DNA of 64,000 bases from Byssothecium circinans (Eukaryota; Ascomycota; Dothideomycetes; Pleosporales; Massarinaceae), in contig ML977004.1 of the NCBI GenBank assembly GCA_010015675.1, positions 509,357-573,356 of the forward strand, in the 5' to 3' direction. Made by a program: the position numbers and the translations under genes. Positions 34,822 through 46,829 of the stretch are shown here, one piece after another (the first letter of the stretch is position 1; each line of letters begins with the position of its first letter). The notes under the pieces were generated by a model. The model ran no database searches and was not told the DNA's origin. It worked only from the letters and a program-made list of their open reading frames with translations.

Positions 34822-35690
34822 ATGAACCGCATCTCGTTCCTCGCACCAGTACGAGCGCAAGGACGAGCACCACCACGCCTCGCCTTCTTTCGCAAATATG
34901 CATCAAAGACGTCACCCGCAGGGGCAGAGGCAGAGTCGACGACAGCTGTACCGGGACAGTTTAATAAAACTGGGGAGAAGGAGAGTTCGGATGCGCAGCG
35001 GATTAGGGTGAGGAGTGACGAGTACTCGAAATCGGGGGGCGATGATGTGGTTGCTGAGCAGGAGGAGGCGGCGTTTGCGGTATGTTGAAAACTTCTGACT
35101 GCGGTGCTGGACTATGTGGGAGGGAGAGGGAGGGTGAGGTGGCTTGTCTCATGAGGAACACCGGTGTAAGGATCCTGTGTTGAGCTTGCTGTTAGATTTC
35201 TAGCAGAGCTTTACTTGGGATTCTTACGTACTCATGATAGAGCCTTGAGGGTTTACATGGGCTCTTCTACCTAGCTCCGGCCTTTTTCGCCAACGCGAGG
35301 GAAAGGAGCTAGAACGGAGCTGAGACTGGGCCAGATGCCACGTGGTGAAATGGAGATCGAGGCTAACGACTATAGCAGAATGCAAAGGACACAGATCCCA
35401 GTAGCCAGAAAGCCCTGGCAGGTAAGGGGAATATGGTAAATCCCTTGGAAGTGTCGCCGGCGACGCCCGAAGTCTCTAGGGTAATGGAGGAGAAGGTATA
35501 CCGACTCTTTGCTCCTTTAGTACGAAAAGTGTTCGAAGTGTAATGGAAGCTGACTTGTATTACGCAGGTTGTGGAAAAGAATGTCGAGCGCGAGCCGGGC
35601 GTTAAGAGTGGGAAGGGCGTTACGAAGAAGGCGAAGGTTGTGAAGACTGTCGAGATTGACTTTGATAAGATTAAGATGAGGGGTCGGTGA
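34822..35690 (+). CDS. Hypothetical protein, probably mitochondrial
   Basis: Three exons (34822-35079, 35379-35495, 35568-35690) encode about 165 residues. The start MNRISFLAPVRAQGRAPPRL followed by AFFRKYASKTSP is a classic mitochondrial presequence (Arg, Ser, Ala, no acidic residues, possible RxY cleavage). The remainder is charged and probably disordered. It ends VVKTVEIDFDKIKMRGR. The first intron is 299 bases, several times the local norm, with donor GTATGT and acceptor TATAGCAG. Family not recognised. The third exon is supported by a clean GCAG acceptor and stays in frame to the stop. Confidence 0.6.
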
Positions 35691-37060
35691 GTGGGTGAGT
35701 TGGTGTGGCGTGGTGTTGGGTTAGGTTCACAGGGTTCAAGGAGATCTGACGAGCTGAAGAACACCACATGACTTGCTTGTTCCCGAGGTCACGGAGAGGA
35801 GTATGGTTTTTCATTTCTATAGAGATGATACATATGGACCTGTACGCAGACAGTGTAACGAGTGTTAGTGGCTGTAAGATTAATGACAGTAAGCAACAAC
35901 AAAGAGCAGACGCCAAAATAAAGAAAAAATAAAGAAAAAATAAAGACAGTGTCCGTTGGTCAGCCCTACGCCGCAATGTACCCCACCTACTAGTGACTCA
36001 AAGTATACTCGCCGCACAATTAGAGAGTGTTCAGAATACGGTCATTACGCAGCCATAACTCAATCCAGTAATGATGGCCACGTTCCTAGGAACTAGGGAG
36101 TTAATTAGAAAAACTTAAGCGCAAGTTTTCCTAGAGTATAACGGATGCAATGTCATGTTTACAAGGTTGCAGTATTTTGAGGACTAGCAGTCGGCCATGG
36201 AGAAAGAAACTTTGAAATTTATCCGCAAGAGGTCCTCGAAAGTGAAGTCAGAACTCCAAACGTCTTGATCTCACTCAGTTGATATTGAATTACCCAAATG
36301 TGCTTCTAGTTTTCTTCTTCTTTAAAACAAGGCCAGTCCCCTCCTTTCTTTGACTTAGGTTTTCATTCGTTCAACAACAATTTTGTAGACGCTATGGTCT
36401 TTACCATAAAGTAGGAAGTGGGGCAGTGTCAAATCATTATGCATTACGGTAGCTTCGTTCCCGCATAAAGATCGTTAATGCTGTACTACTACGCCAGTTA
36501 CAAGCCTTCAGGATGGATAAGAGTGTCGAGAACGAGGAGCTAATGTATTATTTGCCGGGCCGCAGTGTTCGAAATGGAATGGAGTTGAGGTCCCTGGCCA
36601 TATGAATTCGGGATATTTCTTGGGAGGTTCAAATGAGATACCGCACGGTTCAGGAATGGGAACAGCGGTCGACATGTGATGATAGGTCGCTGACATTGAG
36701 CAGAGCGCTTGGGTTTTCCGTGCAGTATTCCAAGGTTAACTAGGGATCACGGGGTTCACTGTGTGCGATTAAGAAAGAGGGATGAGAATAAAAGCCTTTT
36801 ACCGCGATTACGAGCATTATCATACCACCTAGCCCTTAATCCAAGTAAACTATCAACGTTGATTGTGGATTGAAGCGAGGTCATCGTTTCGGACGCCCAC
36901 CGCAGTCTTGGAGATGAGGGCAGCTTGTGGCACGCTAGTAACGCTTTAGGTATAGATTGGATGTCGATGTGAGGGGCACTTCGTGGATGATGAACGGTCA
37001 CCTTTGACTCTCATCGAAAATCACCACACTTTATCCCATCATAAACCACATTGTGCGATC
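35691..37060. other. Gene-poor stretch with A-rich tandem repeat
   Basis: About 1.4 kb without a supported gene. At 35917-35946 there is a threefold AATAAAGAAA-type repeat. A minus-strand ORF at 36508-36696 reads partly like protein but has no identifiable family or partner exon. Confidence 0.5.
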
Positions 37061-37540
37061 ATGGCTGCGTTTTCCGACCCACGAACGGACAAACCTCAAG
37101 CCTTCAACCCCCCAAACGTCCCCACACCTCCACCGACCTACAACCAAGTCTCCATTACTCCCCTAATTCCATCCTCTAAACTCGTCACCCTCGCAGGCCA
37201 AGTCGGAGTCGACCCTTCTACGCATAAGGTCGCTGAAGGTTTCGAAGCTCAAGTCAGACTCGCCTACCGAAACGTGCTCAATACGTTGAAGGCTGCAGGG
37301 GCGACACCTCGTGATATCGTTCACGTGCGGCATTACATTGTCAAAGATACTAAGCATGTGGGCGTTGAGAGTGAGGAAGAATTGACAGAGGTTTGGGGAC
37401 GGTTGTGGATGGAGTTTATGGATAAAGAGGGGGAGGGACATCGGCCGCCGGATACGGTGTTGGGCGTTGCGTGTTTGGCAACGAAGTATTTGTTGTATGA
37501 GTGTGAGGTTTGGGCTATTGTTCAAGGGGGCAGGGCCTAG
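37061..37540 (+). CDS. RidA/YjgF/YER057c family protein
   Basis: Single exon, 159 residues, ATG at 37061. The pattern YNQVSITPLIPSSKLVTLAG, QVGVDPSTHKVAEGFEAQVR, AYRNVLNTLKAAGATPRDIV and a final YECEVWAIV is that of the chorismate-mutase-like trimeric RidA fold. Family enzymes hydrolyse reactive enamine/imine intermediates from PLP enzymes. The usual catalytic arginine context (Rxxxx near the C terminus) is changed to GHRPPDTVLGVACLATKYLL, closer to the divergent fungal RutC-like subgroup, so the substrate may differ. Length is slightly above the 120-130 residues of core members because of a Pro-rich N terminus and an insert (KEGEGHRPP). Confidence 0.88.
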   Translation: MAAFSDPRTDKPQAFNPPNVPTPPPTYNQVSITPLIPSSKLVTLAGQVGVDPSTHKVAEGFEAQVRLAYRNVLNTLKAAGATPRDIVHVRHYIVKDTKHVGVESEEELTEVWGRLWMEFMDKEGEGHRPPDTVLGVACLATKYLLYECEVWAIVQGGRA

Positions 37541-37692
37541 AACATTCACTCTTTTCTTTTAGGAACACACTGAGCATGTTGGATAGACAGACACAACTAA
37601 GTAGCTGAGAGAAGTCGTGAGTCTTGCTAGGCTTACGTAATTAACTCGCATGTGTTCATCGGCAGACGTACGAACATCATTGAAGTTCTACG

Positions 37693-40656
37693 TTAGTTGA
37701 ATGTCGGCCAGTTGTTGTCCTGCTCCCAGTCCACCAGAAACTGCATGAAGTTACCATCACCCGTCTGCAACAGAGGATCGTTGAAGTTGAGGTCCCCAAA
37801 CTCGGTGTTCATGTTGTTGTCGAGATCAATGACGACAGGATCTAGAATCGTGTCGAGTATCTTTTTGAGAAATCTGTGGCCGCGTTCCGAGCTGATGTAC
37901 CCCCCACTAGTTGGCTGGACGTTGCCTAATGTGTGATCTGTCAGCTTGTGATCCAATAATTGATGGGGCGGGAACTCCGTGCGGCAGAGTTGCGAAGTTA
38001 CATGTGAGAATCCGAATACGTACCGAGATGTGCCACAAATACCGACAGGTCTTGGATCGTCTGTGAGCGTGGAAGTCGACTCTCCGGATCGAAAAGTGAA
38101 GAATTATTCTGTTCCTGGTGAAGCAACTCCACCGCAATGACCGCCGCTGATGGTATCTAAAGGTGGAACATTAGCCGAGACCGTCGGTGATGCAAGGAAC
38201 GCGAAGAAGAATACGAACCCCATTCTGATTCAAAACTCCGATGAAATCAATCTGAAAATCCCGAAAGATCTCCCTACTTTTGATCATTTTCAAGACAAAA
38301 TTGAACATGTCTCTAGAAATTTGCAGCAGCTTCGTAGGCGGGTGACCCACTTTCTTGATAAGAGTCCGCTGTAGTAGGAAGTGGTGGTAATGTACATCCA
38401 TGCGAATGTAAGCGAGAAAGAGCAGTTCGATAGGCGGACGTCGTGTATCAAGGAAGGGCTGGTTATCATCCAGTTTTAGGAATTCCGGTAAGGAGTCCCA
38501 TCGATCGATGGCCCGCTGTTCAATGTCTGCGGCGCGCTTCAAGATTTCTTCGGCTGATATTGGTAGTACGCCCATCGATATCTCGAGGATCTCTTCAGTG
38601 ATCAAGGCGTCCGCCACAAAGAGTCGTTCGAGGGTGCACCGTTGCACTGCACCGCGCCTGTTGAAGCCTTGGTCGTCAAGCGCCGCGATGGCTTTCTCGA
38701 GGTCCGGACCATCTAACATGAGCTGAGAATCGGAAAGATCGAGCGGTACTTGCAAGCTACAATACTGCCTAGTGAGCCTAGGGGGACGGCCATTGTAGAT
38801 TGCGGAGTACTTGTCGGATTGATAAACACAACAAAGCAGCCTGCATTGTGTCAGAATTCCATCACGATGGGAGGAGGACCCGCAATATACCGTTTTCGAA
38901 TTTCAGCCATCCAAAATGGTGTATGATCATCCACCCTGATCTCCTCATGAAGATTGCAAAAGGCCAAGGCAGTCATCACAGTACCAGCTTTCTTCCAATT
39001 CTCGTAACCTGAGACCAGTTAGCAAGCAGTCTAGGAGCCTACCAAAACAGAACGAAAGCTTATTGCATAGAGATGAGATGAGGGCTTGGGAGAGCAGAGG
39101 CAAGATTTCCGGGACGGGAGTAACTGACTTCCTCTGGTGCGCATTGCGCAATAAACAACCGAGTTCTCATACAGCAGCCACAGGGAAAGATCATTCAGGA
39201 CACCCCAATCATCGCAGAACTCGACACATATATTCGAAGCGTTGTGTGTCTTGAGAAGAGTAGCCGCTCGATCAATCGGCGCTGCATCATGGGTGCAAAA
39301 AATGGGATCGCCGTCGGAGAGACTTCCGCAAAGTAACGCAACGAGCGTTAGTACAATACCCACAGTTTCCCATCTCAAGTATTCGCCGGTGACCGATGTG
39401 CAAAATTCTCGTGCTGTTGTATTTCGGTTCAGGAGACGAGACATCGGTTTGAGGGTGTTATCCCAGATCTTCTCGGACATCAGCCGAAGATCATGTTTGG
39501 GGGTGTCGACCAGCCATTTGCCCCAGTACGAGCTGATTCCGGAGGTCATTATCCTCACCATCGGCTCGATTAAGATGATGCCTCTTGCGAAAGAGAACTG
39601 TAACAATGTCAGCGATCAGAGAAGACCCCTTCGCATAAACGAACGACATGTACATACCCATTTATCGACATAGCGCAGATAAATTGGCATATCTGCAAGC
39701 ATTAGAACAGGAGTAATCTCGAAAGGAATAGGATCTCTATTAACCTTTGAGCAGCGAAAGCACAGCGGCTCCTCTCTCAATCTCCAAGCGAGACGGTTTC
39801 GCCGAGACAGTGTCATTATCCGAGTGATGGATGCCTATGCTGAGCTCATTCTCGGCGAGAATAGCAGCATGCTGAATGAATGCTGTAGAAGGTTGAGCAA
39901 GTCGCGAATGCTTATGCGCTGCCGGCACTGGCCGACGGAGTTCTTCTACGGTCTGTTGACCATAGTGGAGCGATGACCATGTTTGAGTTGGTAAACTGCT
40001 AGCCCGTGTGAACCTTAACTGTGGAGCGAGATCAGATTCGGTAATTCTGGTAGAACGATTTGAACTGGCTGCGAATTCGATCCTGCATCAAGATGCGAAA
40101 CGTCAGCAAGGGTAGACGTCGGCTAGAGGGAAGAAGGGCGTCTGAAGTCCAAATATGGTCGACTCTGGCACAGATAGAATATAGCGCAGTACATCTTATT
40201 TGTTGCACAGGAGGATCACGGACGCTGGAAGCTTCTAGTCGATGCATTGTCTCCAACGAAGGGTATGTCACTCGAACAACATAAAGAAGAATACCGCTCA
40301 TTGGCTTGGAAATACGTACTCGGCTGATTGAAGTACTGCTGAAGGGCTGCTTTCGTCGGCGGTCTGCGGAGTAGGAATGCCGTTCCCAACAGCTGCCTTA
40401 GTCAAAGGTGCCGGATGATAGACGCACTGTGCATCGCGGCCACGGCGGAGACATCGCCCACAAGTAGGCGTCATATGATCACACCGTAGTTTTCCCTTAC
40501 GACAAGGCTCGCATGATTGGAGCTTGCCGTTGCGCCGGAAGTTTGTGTTGAGCTTTCGGTTCTGGTGGCCATCTCGAAACCGGGATGGGAACAGATTCCC
40601 GGTCGACGCCCATTAGTTTGGAACGGTGAATTATCGGGAAAAGAATGGCTTACCAT
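37693..40656 (-). CDS. Zn2Cys6 fungal-specific transcription factor
   Basis: The gene has about nine exons. Exon 1 appears to hold only the ATG (40654-40656), followed at once by an intron (40653-40562). Exon 2 gives NRKLNTNFRRNGKLQSCEPC and continues RKGKLRCDHMTPTCGRC, a Zn2Cys6 binuclear cluster with six cysteines (last C in RRGRDAQC). Later exons give DMPIYLRYVDKW|FSFARGIILIEP, then GYENWKKAGTVMTALAFCNL. Next comes the Fungal_trans core LLCCVYQSDKYSAIYNGRPP|RLTRQYC, and the protein ends QFLVDWEQDNNWPTFN. The DNA-binding plus middle-homology layout is that of pathway regulators. Target genes are unknown. Internal splice sites are inferred one by one; the order is firm but individual joins (near 40320-40000) are not. 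Confidence 0.8.
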
Positions 40657-41667
40657 TGAGCCGTATTGAGCTTCGTAAGCTAGGAGTGTACACGGGAGCT
40701 TCGAGGTTGTCGTTCACGATCAATCCCGTACCAGATATTCAACGTTCTGTTTTAACGCCGTTAGTATGGTGGAAGACGTCTGTCGGAAAGCGCATAACTC
40801 AAAGGGTTACATCAATGCCGTACGAAAGGAAGAAGACGCCGTCATGATGAAGCCGGGCCGTGGTATGAATGCGGAGCTCAATGCCGTGAGATACTCCGGC
40901 ATTTGAATGATCGAGGTTGATTTAGCGGCGACGTCCAGAGTTTTGCTGATTCAGACAGAAGTCGGTGTTCGTATTCGCTTGTTCCACCAATGTCATCCTT
41001 TCGGAGATGAAGCTACCCCTGCATACGGAATTCTCATGGTCAACGCCGTGTATGAGGCTTCCCGTATCTACATTGCTGCATCATCTCACCGCTTTGACTT
41101 TTGCATGTTAACTGGGCAAACGTTCCCGGTCGCTTGAAGAAGAACATGCGCAGTAACCAGGTAGGCTCCTGATGGCGACGTCTTGATTGGTTCGCGGCTT
41201 TGGTAGTGCGCAGCGAGCTCAGGATGGTTCTCTAGGCATCCATAATGCGATGCAGGAAGAGGTTATTCTGTCAGATCGGAGCTCCCTGGTGGCAAGGCAT
41301 CAACATTCAAACGGACCTCACTGGTCGAACTTGCGCCGGCCGCCCTGGAGGTTCGAATGCGACCATGGACGCTTCGTGATGGATACCAGGAGACATAATT
41401 TGGTCGATCTTACTGGTCAAAAAGCGCGCTAGTAGTTCAAGGTATAGCATTATGTCTCCGATCTAATTCCGTAAGTTAATAGTGAGCGAATATCTCGACC
41501 GACTAATATAAAGATTATCGTGTCCCGCTGCTGACGGGACCCATCAGACACAACTTTATCACCACCAGTGATCTCTTCATAGCTTCATTAGACCTCCGCA
41601 CTCTAGTATTTTTACACCCCAAACAGACTAATACGACATCTTTCACATTCCGAAGTCTCCCAAATCA
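40657..41667. other. Gene-poor stretch
   Basis: About 1 kb upstream of two divergent genes. Small ORFs have no recognisable sequence. No repeat or element seen. Confidence 0.5.
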
Positions 41668-41989
41668 ATGTTCCATTACGATCATACCATGGTATCTACA
41701 TCACCGACAATGGCTTCTGCAGACAACAACAGCGTCGCTGGCTACGCTACCACGCTATCGGAGAAGATCAAACTTCCATTCTGCCACATATTACCTCGCC
41801 GCTCAACAGATTCGACTCGCTCGACCGATGCTTTGCTACAAAAGGCACCAGCTAAGGAACAGTCCAAACCTGTATCCTCGAAGGCAATCTGTGATGGTAA
41901 GTTCCCAACAGATGGCCAGACGGCCGATAATATCACAGTGTTAATACCTCCTAGCCGCATACAAAAACTCGTTCCGACCTTCGATATGA
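41668..41989 (+). CDS. Orphan small protein, probably spliced
   Basis: An ATG at 41668 opens MFHYDHTMVSTSPTMASADN. The unspliced frame runs 131 codons to 42063. However, a near-perfect 58-base intron (41897-41954; GTAAGT donor, TTAATAC branch region, CTAG acceptor) would instead give an 88-residue product ending NSFRPSI at 41987-41989. The polar, Ser/Thr/Lys-rich sequence has no recognised family and no signal peptide. Either model could be true; expression data would decide. Confidence 0.4.
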
Positions 41990-42618
41990 CCATTCGTGCC
42001 TACCTTCAGAGAGCTAGGACGGATACCTACATTCCAAATGTGGCTACGTGGACTGGAAACTAACAGTTTGGGTTTTGAATATACTAGGCCACTCGGGATC
42101 TGGCTCGAGCAGACCGACTCGATCTAGGAAGGCGATGCTGCTACATCTCATGTTTGCGATATCGGCACTTCAGGTTAAGGAAGAAGATTTCAACCAACAG
42201 CGACATGGGACAGCATAGTGTGGAACAAACTCCAGGGTTATACAGTCTATTTAGATTATACTTGTTGAAAAATCGATGTTACACAGTATAACCTTTGCAA
42301 TTACGCGCCACTCAATCCATTCTTCCTACTTCAAGCTGCACTAAGTTATCATATGGGCCACGTGTATGGGTTCACAAGTGCACATATGGAAGTGGAAAGT
42401 TACAAAAAGTATAGTTTTTCATGTTTTAGCATGTGTTCGGTTCAAAAAGGCCGGCACACAACTATGCCAAAAGTATACTAAGCCCTTGCGGTGCAATTGG
42501 AGTCGGGCCTCTACGTATGTGACATAGCATGATCTTGCGTTTATCATCTTAATCATCTTAGGAATTCCCTCTTCAAACTAGGAAGCAGTGCATTCCAGTG
42601 CTACGCATCCCTTTTAGT
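41990..42618. other. AT-rich intergenic region
   Basis: About 600 bases between convergent small genes. No feature recognised. Confidence 0.5.
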
Positions 42619-43495
42619 TCAAACGACCTCCCTCATATGCTCGCGGTAACCCGACTCTACCTTTGCCTCCCTCCAACGATGCAAATCTCCTTCTTCAGCG
42701 AGATCGTCTCCGAGCTTCAACTTCTTCATCTCCACCGGCATCTCAGGCCCTGTTCCAATGAATTTGTCCATCGTAGGCTCGTCTTCCTTGTCGGCTACTT
42801 CAGTGTCAACCCCAAACAAGATCTTGTCATCCGAGTGCAGCTTCCACGCATCCGTTGGTCCAGCCGTCAAGGTAGCAATTTGAGTGGCACAATCTTCATG
42901 CGAAAGGGGGGCGATATAACGCCATACGCGGGAAACAGGGGCGTCTCGGTTCCGTGTCTCGAGACAAAACTGCATCTGCATCCACATCAGTTACATCATC
43001 TTCGTCATGCATCTCAGGAGCTAGTGGAACTACCTCTTGAGGAGCGGAAGCATACATCGCTCCATCAACAACGCTCATCTTGAACAGAAAAGCATCCAAG
43101 TTTAAGACCAATAGCAGAAGAAGCAGCGCATAGCAAACCAAGCTCAGGATCCCTGAGATGCCCCAGCTGCATCCCTTCGTGTCCTCTTTCTCCACCACAT
43201 CCATGTCCTCATCACTGTCGCTCTCATTCTCTTGGTACTTAGGCATCTCACGCTCTCTCCAGAGCTCAAGCCGCGACTCTTCACCCACATCTGTGTCAGA
43301 GGTTTCGCTTTCAGCCTCTGGGATGCGCGAAAGAAGCGGTCTGCTGGCACATGTCGCGCTATTTGGTGGCGGAGGCGGAGGACGCTGGTAGTGCCGACTC
43401 ATACGACGGGATTGGCGAGGGCGAGGGCATCGGAAGTAGGTTAGAAGAGAGGCGTGAGGTATAGCGTCCATAGCGTTTGAGCGACCGGTTGACAT
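42619..43495 (-). CDS. Single-pass membrane protein, uncharacterised
   Basis: Two exons (43495-43034 and 42975-42619) encode about 272 residues, joined by a 58-base intron from GTAGTT to GATGCAG. The N-terminal 115 residues are basic, then Pro-rich (YQRPPPPPP), then acidic (DSDEDMDVVEKEDTKG). One strong helix follows, GISGILSLVCYALLLLLLVL. The C-terminal domain contains CLETRNRDAPVSRVWRYIAP, TDAWKLHSDDKILFG and a charged tail. Domain order suggests a type II-like membrane protein of the secretory pathway. No family recognised. A later ATG at 43471 is possible. Confidence 0.55.
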
Positions 43496-44102
43496 TGGGG
43501 ATGCGAGCGAGATGGCTAGGTATACGTAAACGCTATCGTGTAATCGATGAAAGTAGGTGTAAAGTAATCGATGCTGTGCTGGATTATGCAAGACTCAAGG
43601 ATGCGGAAACGATTTGCACAAGATTGACAAGGGATGTGAATGTGTGGGCGGGTGTGGACGCGTATGCGGATATGTGATGTTCTTGCCCCGGCTGTGACGT
43701 CTACGTCGTCGCTGGCTGCGGTGAAGGGAGGCGGGCATGGCGGCCGGGGAAGTTCGCAAGCGTAGATGTAGAGGTGATTGAGAACGGTGTGGAAAGAGAA
43801 ATGCGTGCGGTTTCTTCGTAGGGATACGGAAGTCGAGGACGGGTGCGGTGTGGAATGCGCAGTGTGGATTGCATGTTGGGAAGGCCCTAGTTCGTGTAAC
43901 GGGAAGGTCAGCTGGAGACAAACGAAGACTCATGAAAACTTGGTGACTAATTAGCAACTTTCTAGTACAGCACTTATTTGCGTAGAGGAGATCATAGGAT
44001 AAGTTTCAGGAATTGGAAAGTTTCATTCTGGTTGAATGATGGGCGTGTTGAGCTCTTCGACGTTGTACACTCCCTTTTCGACAACTCATCTCCATGAATG
44101 CC
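43496..44102. other. Intergenic, no gene seen
   Basis: About 600 bases with ORFs lacking family sequence. Confidence 0.5.
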
Positions 44103-44483
44103 TCACTCTCTTCCCAGTGTAATATATCTCGCTTGTGCGTCTTTTGTCTCCATTAAAGGGGAGCCAAAGGATGGCTCATCAATCGCACCATTCTTCACCT
44201 CTCGTGGAACCCAAGTCTCCCCTTGGATCGTTCCCAGGTCAGCAAGCATCCACCCAATACGTGGGAAAGGTACTTACCAAGACCGAACGTTGGAAAGTTG
44301 AGATAAGTGTTCTCCCATTTCCCCTTGGAAGCGTGATATGATTCATGCATGATGCCGAGATTAGGAAACTCTTCGGTAAGATATGCGTCTCAACCTTTGG
44401 CGATGAGTATCTCCTGAAGCAAAAGCATGAAGGCCCTCGATATCTCTCCAGTAAGTGAGCATCATGATGGTCATTCCGCCTCA
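44103..44483 (-). pseudogene. Truncated, frameshifted DUF4188 (monooxygenase-like) gene
   Basis: On the minus strand GMTIMMLTYWRDIEGLHAFA opens a DUF4188-type core. The frame then shifts by one base near 44385. It resumes EEFPNLGIMHESYHASKGKW with ENTYLNFPTFGLG, the family's hallmark HExY...WEnIY...FGL segment. A donor GTAAGT after FGLG and an acceptor CCAAG lead to ETWVPREVKNGAIDEP and the stop at 44103-44105. The N-terminal half of the family (about 100 residues) is absent upstream, where only stops are found. DUF4188 proteins are small fungal ABM/dimeric-barrel proteins of unknown function, often in metabolite clusters. An intron instead of the frameshift is possible but no good sites are visible. 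Confidence 0.55.
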
Positions 44484-44959
44484 GTGTGAGAGATCAACGG
44501 TGCGGTCCGTCCTTGATCTACGTTAAAGTCTTAAAAGTGGACCGTGATCTTCGATGCATAAGAACTTACAATGCACGGACCGCGCTCGGACAGTGCTTTC
44601 ACATTTTACACGAATACATTTCCATTGCTTCATCACTTTGTCGCTTCATCAAAGACAACCTTGTTTTCTCCAGTACTCCATCGCAGAAGATAGATGAGGT
44701 AGCCTTCAGCGCGGATACCGATAGTCACGTGATATGCATTGCTTGATTGGATTTATAGCTTTGACGTTTCAGGCTAGGCTCGTCGACGTCACCGCGGCAA
44801 ACATTCATTGCTGACGGCCTCACCCTATCCATTTAGACTCTAGACGGATACACTGCCTGTGGCCACACAGTATAGATTATAGAATCCGATATTTTCCCCT
44901 CCCACCCCTTGACTTTCTACACGCAAAGGCAGCCGCAGAGGCTGCTCCTCGGACAGACA
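44484..44959. other. Intergenic, MFS promoter
   Basis: No gene seen. Contains the leader of the MFS gene and possibly unrecognisable DUF4188 remains. Confidence 0.5.
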
Positions 44960-46521
44960 ATGGCGCACCCAATCACCACGGAATCAACACCTTTAATCAT
45001 ATCCGACGAACCCATCAACAGCCCCGCAAATGGAGCCAGCCAGAACGTAATAGCTTCAGTAGCTAAAGCTGTGAAGGATCGACATCCTGAAAACCAGACC
45101 CTTCAAATCGCAGCGATCATGTTCTCATTCGTCATACTTGGCCTCTTCACAGCACTTACTGGAGTTGCGATACCGCCCTTGACCTCCTACTACGACCTCA
45201 CCGACATTCAAGTTAGCACCCTCTTTTTGGTTGTACCTGTTGGATACATCCTATCCGCTTCTTTGAACTCGTCTATTCATTCAAGGTTCGGACAGCGCGG
45301 TATTGCGTTTCTGGGACCGGTTCTGCATATCATTGCTGCGTTGGTGATAGCGAGTAGACCGAGGAACTTTGGAGTGATTTTTTTGGGATGGGGTATGTGA
45401 AAGGCTCATTTTATAATCTTCTATGTGCATACCGCGTATTGATGGATCTTCGAAAGAGCTTCGCTGACATGCCATTCTCTTGGCAGGCATCATGGCCATG
45501 GGCGCAGGCTTGTTAGACGCATCATGGTGTGCCATGGCTGGAGCGATGGGCATCAAAGCGAACAGAGTAAGCGGGTTTCTGCATGGAAGTTTTTCTACCG
45601 GCGCAGCGGTGGGGCCGTTTGTGGCTGCGGGGTTGATGGTGAAAGGGGTGCAGTGGTGGGTGTGGTATTGGATTCTTGTGAGTACATTCTATCCCCATCT
45701 CATGCGTCTACATGAATTTAGGAGTGCTATCGTTCTGAGTAGACCACGATGTAGCTAACATGAATACTCAGGCCGGAGCGTCCTTCCTCGAACTCATCGT
45801 CCTACTCATCGCTTTTCGGCACGCCAATGCAAGTGCATACAACCAAGCGAAACCTTTGAGCTTGACATCCCCATCCAAGCCTCCATCAAAAAGCGCGTTA
45901 TTCTCACAGCCAGCTCTCTGGATCAGCGCGCTGTACTTTCTAACCTATGTCGGTAATGAGACCGCAATCTCAGGCTGGATAGTCAGCTTCATGACGCGCG
46001 CACGCCACGCCTCACCATATCTCTCCAGTATATCATCCTCCGGCTACTGGGCCGGCATGGCTGTTGGACGTCTCGCACTGGGCCACGTCACTGACCGCAT
46101 CGGAGCGAGGAAAGGAACCATCATCTATCTAAGCATCGCGATAGTGCTACAACTCGTCTTCGCTCTCATTCACTCGCCCATTGTTTCTATTGCTCTAGCA
46201 AGTCTATTGGGTTTCACTATGGGCCCACTCTTCCCAAGTGGCGTCGTAGTGTTGACGCAGCTTCTTCCTAAGGACATGCATGTCAAGGCTGTAAGCTTTG
46301 TTTCTTCCGTGGGGCAGATTGGGGGCGCAGCATTGCCTTTTGGCATTGGAGCGGTGGTTCAAATACTTGGTATCGGCGTATTCTGCTGGGTATTGTTGCT
46401 ATTTTCTTCTGTATCGTTAGGTATCTGGTGTGTATTTGCGGGTTTGAAGCCAAGTGATGTGGAGGAGAGAATTGGGGGGAATGAGGGGGTGGATTATATT
46501 GCCGTAGCGAGGGAGGAGTAG
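44960..46521 (+). CDS. MFS transporter, BSC6/FucP-like group
   Basis: Three exons (44960-45392, 45487-45677, 45772-46521) encode about 457 residues with 12 predicted helices in two blocks. The cytoplasmic N terminus is polar. Helix 1 reads IMFSFVILGLFTALTGVAIP; the first loop carries NSSIHSRFGQRGIAFLG and the symmetrical loop 8-9 carries GHVTDRIGARKGTIIY. GSFSTGAAVGPFVAAGL and GFTMGPLFPSGVVVLTQLLP complete the fold. Fungal relatives are named MFS Bsc6 or fucose-permease-like; substrates are mostly unknown, with some sugar or glycoside candidates. Introns of 94 bases each have clear GTATGT/GTGAGT donors. Confidence 0.88.
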
Positions 46522-46829
46522 TTGGAATGACTATAAAAGGAAGGTCTTTAGACGTGTAGAGTAGCTTTTGCGTTCCGGTAGCAATATGTGCTATCTAGAT
46601 AGATACTACATATACATTGATATCTACCACTTCCCGCCCATTCAACGAATACAGTCTAACCCTTCGATAACACCAAAGTAGCTTTAACCGTTCTCCCTTC
46701 AGTTGACTCCTACTATTACTTACCCCGCCCACGCGTTCTTACTCCGCTTTCTTTCTCCCTTCTGAAATACCGGTACTATATATCTCGAATAATCCTCAAA
46801 AATCTCCACAGCTCGAAACAAAATAAAAA
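46522..46829. other. Intergenic
   Basis: About 300 bases of 3' sequence. Nothing seen. Confidence 0.5.
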
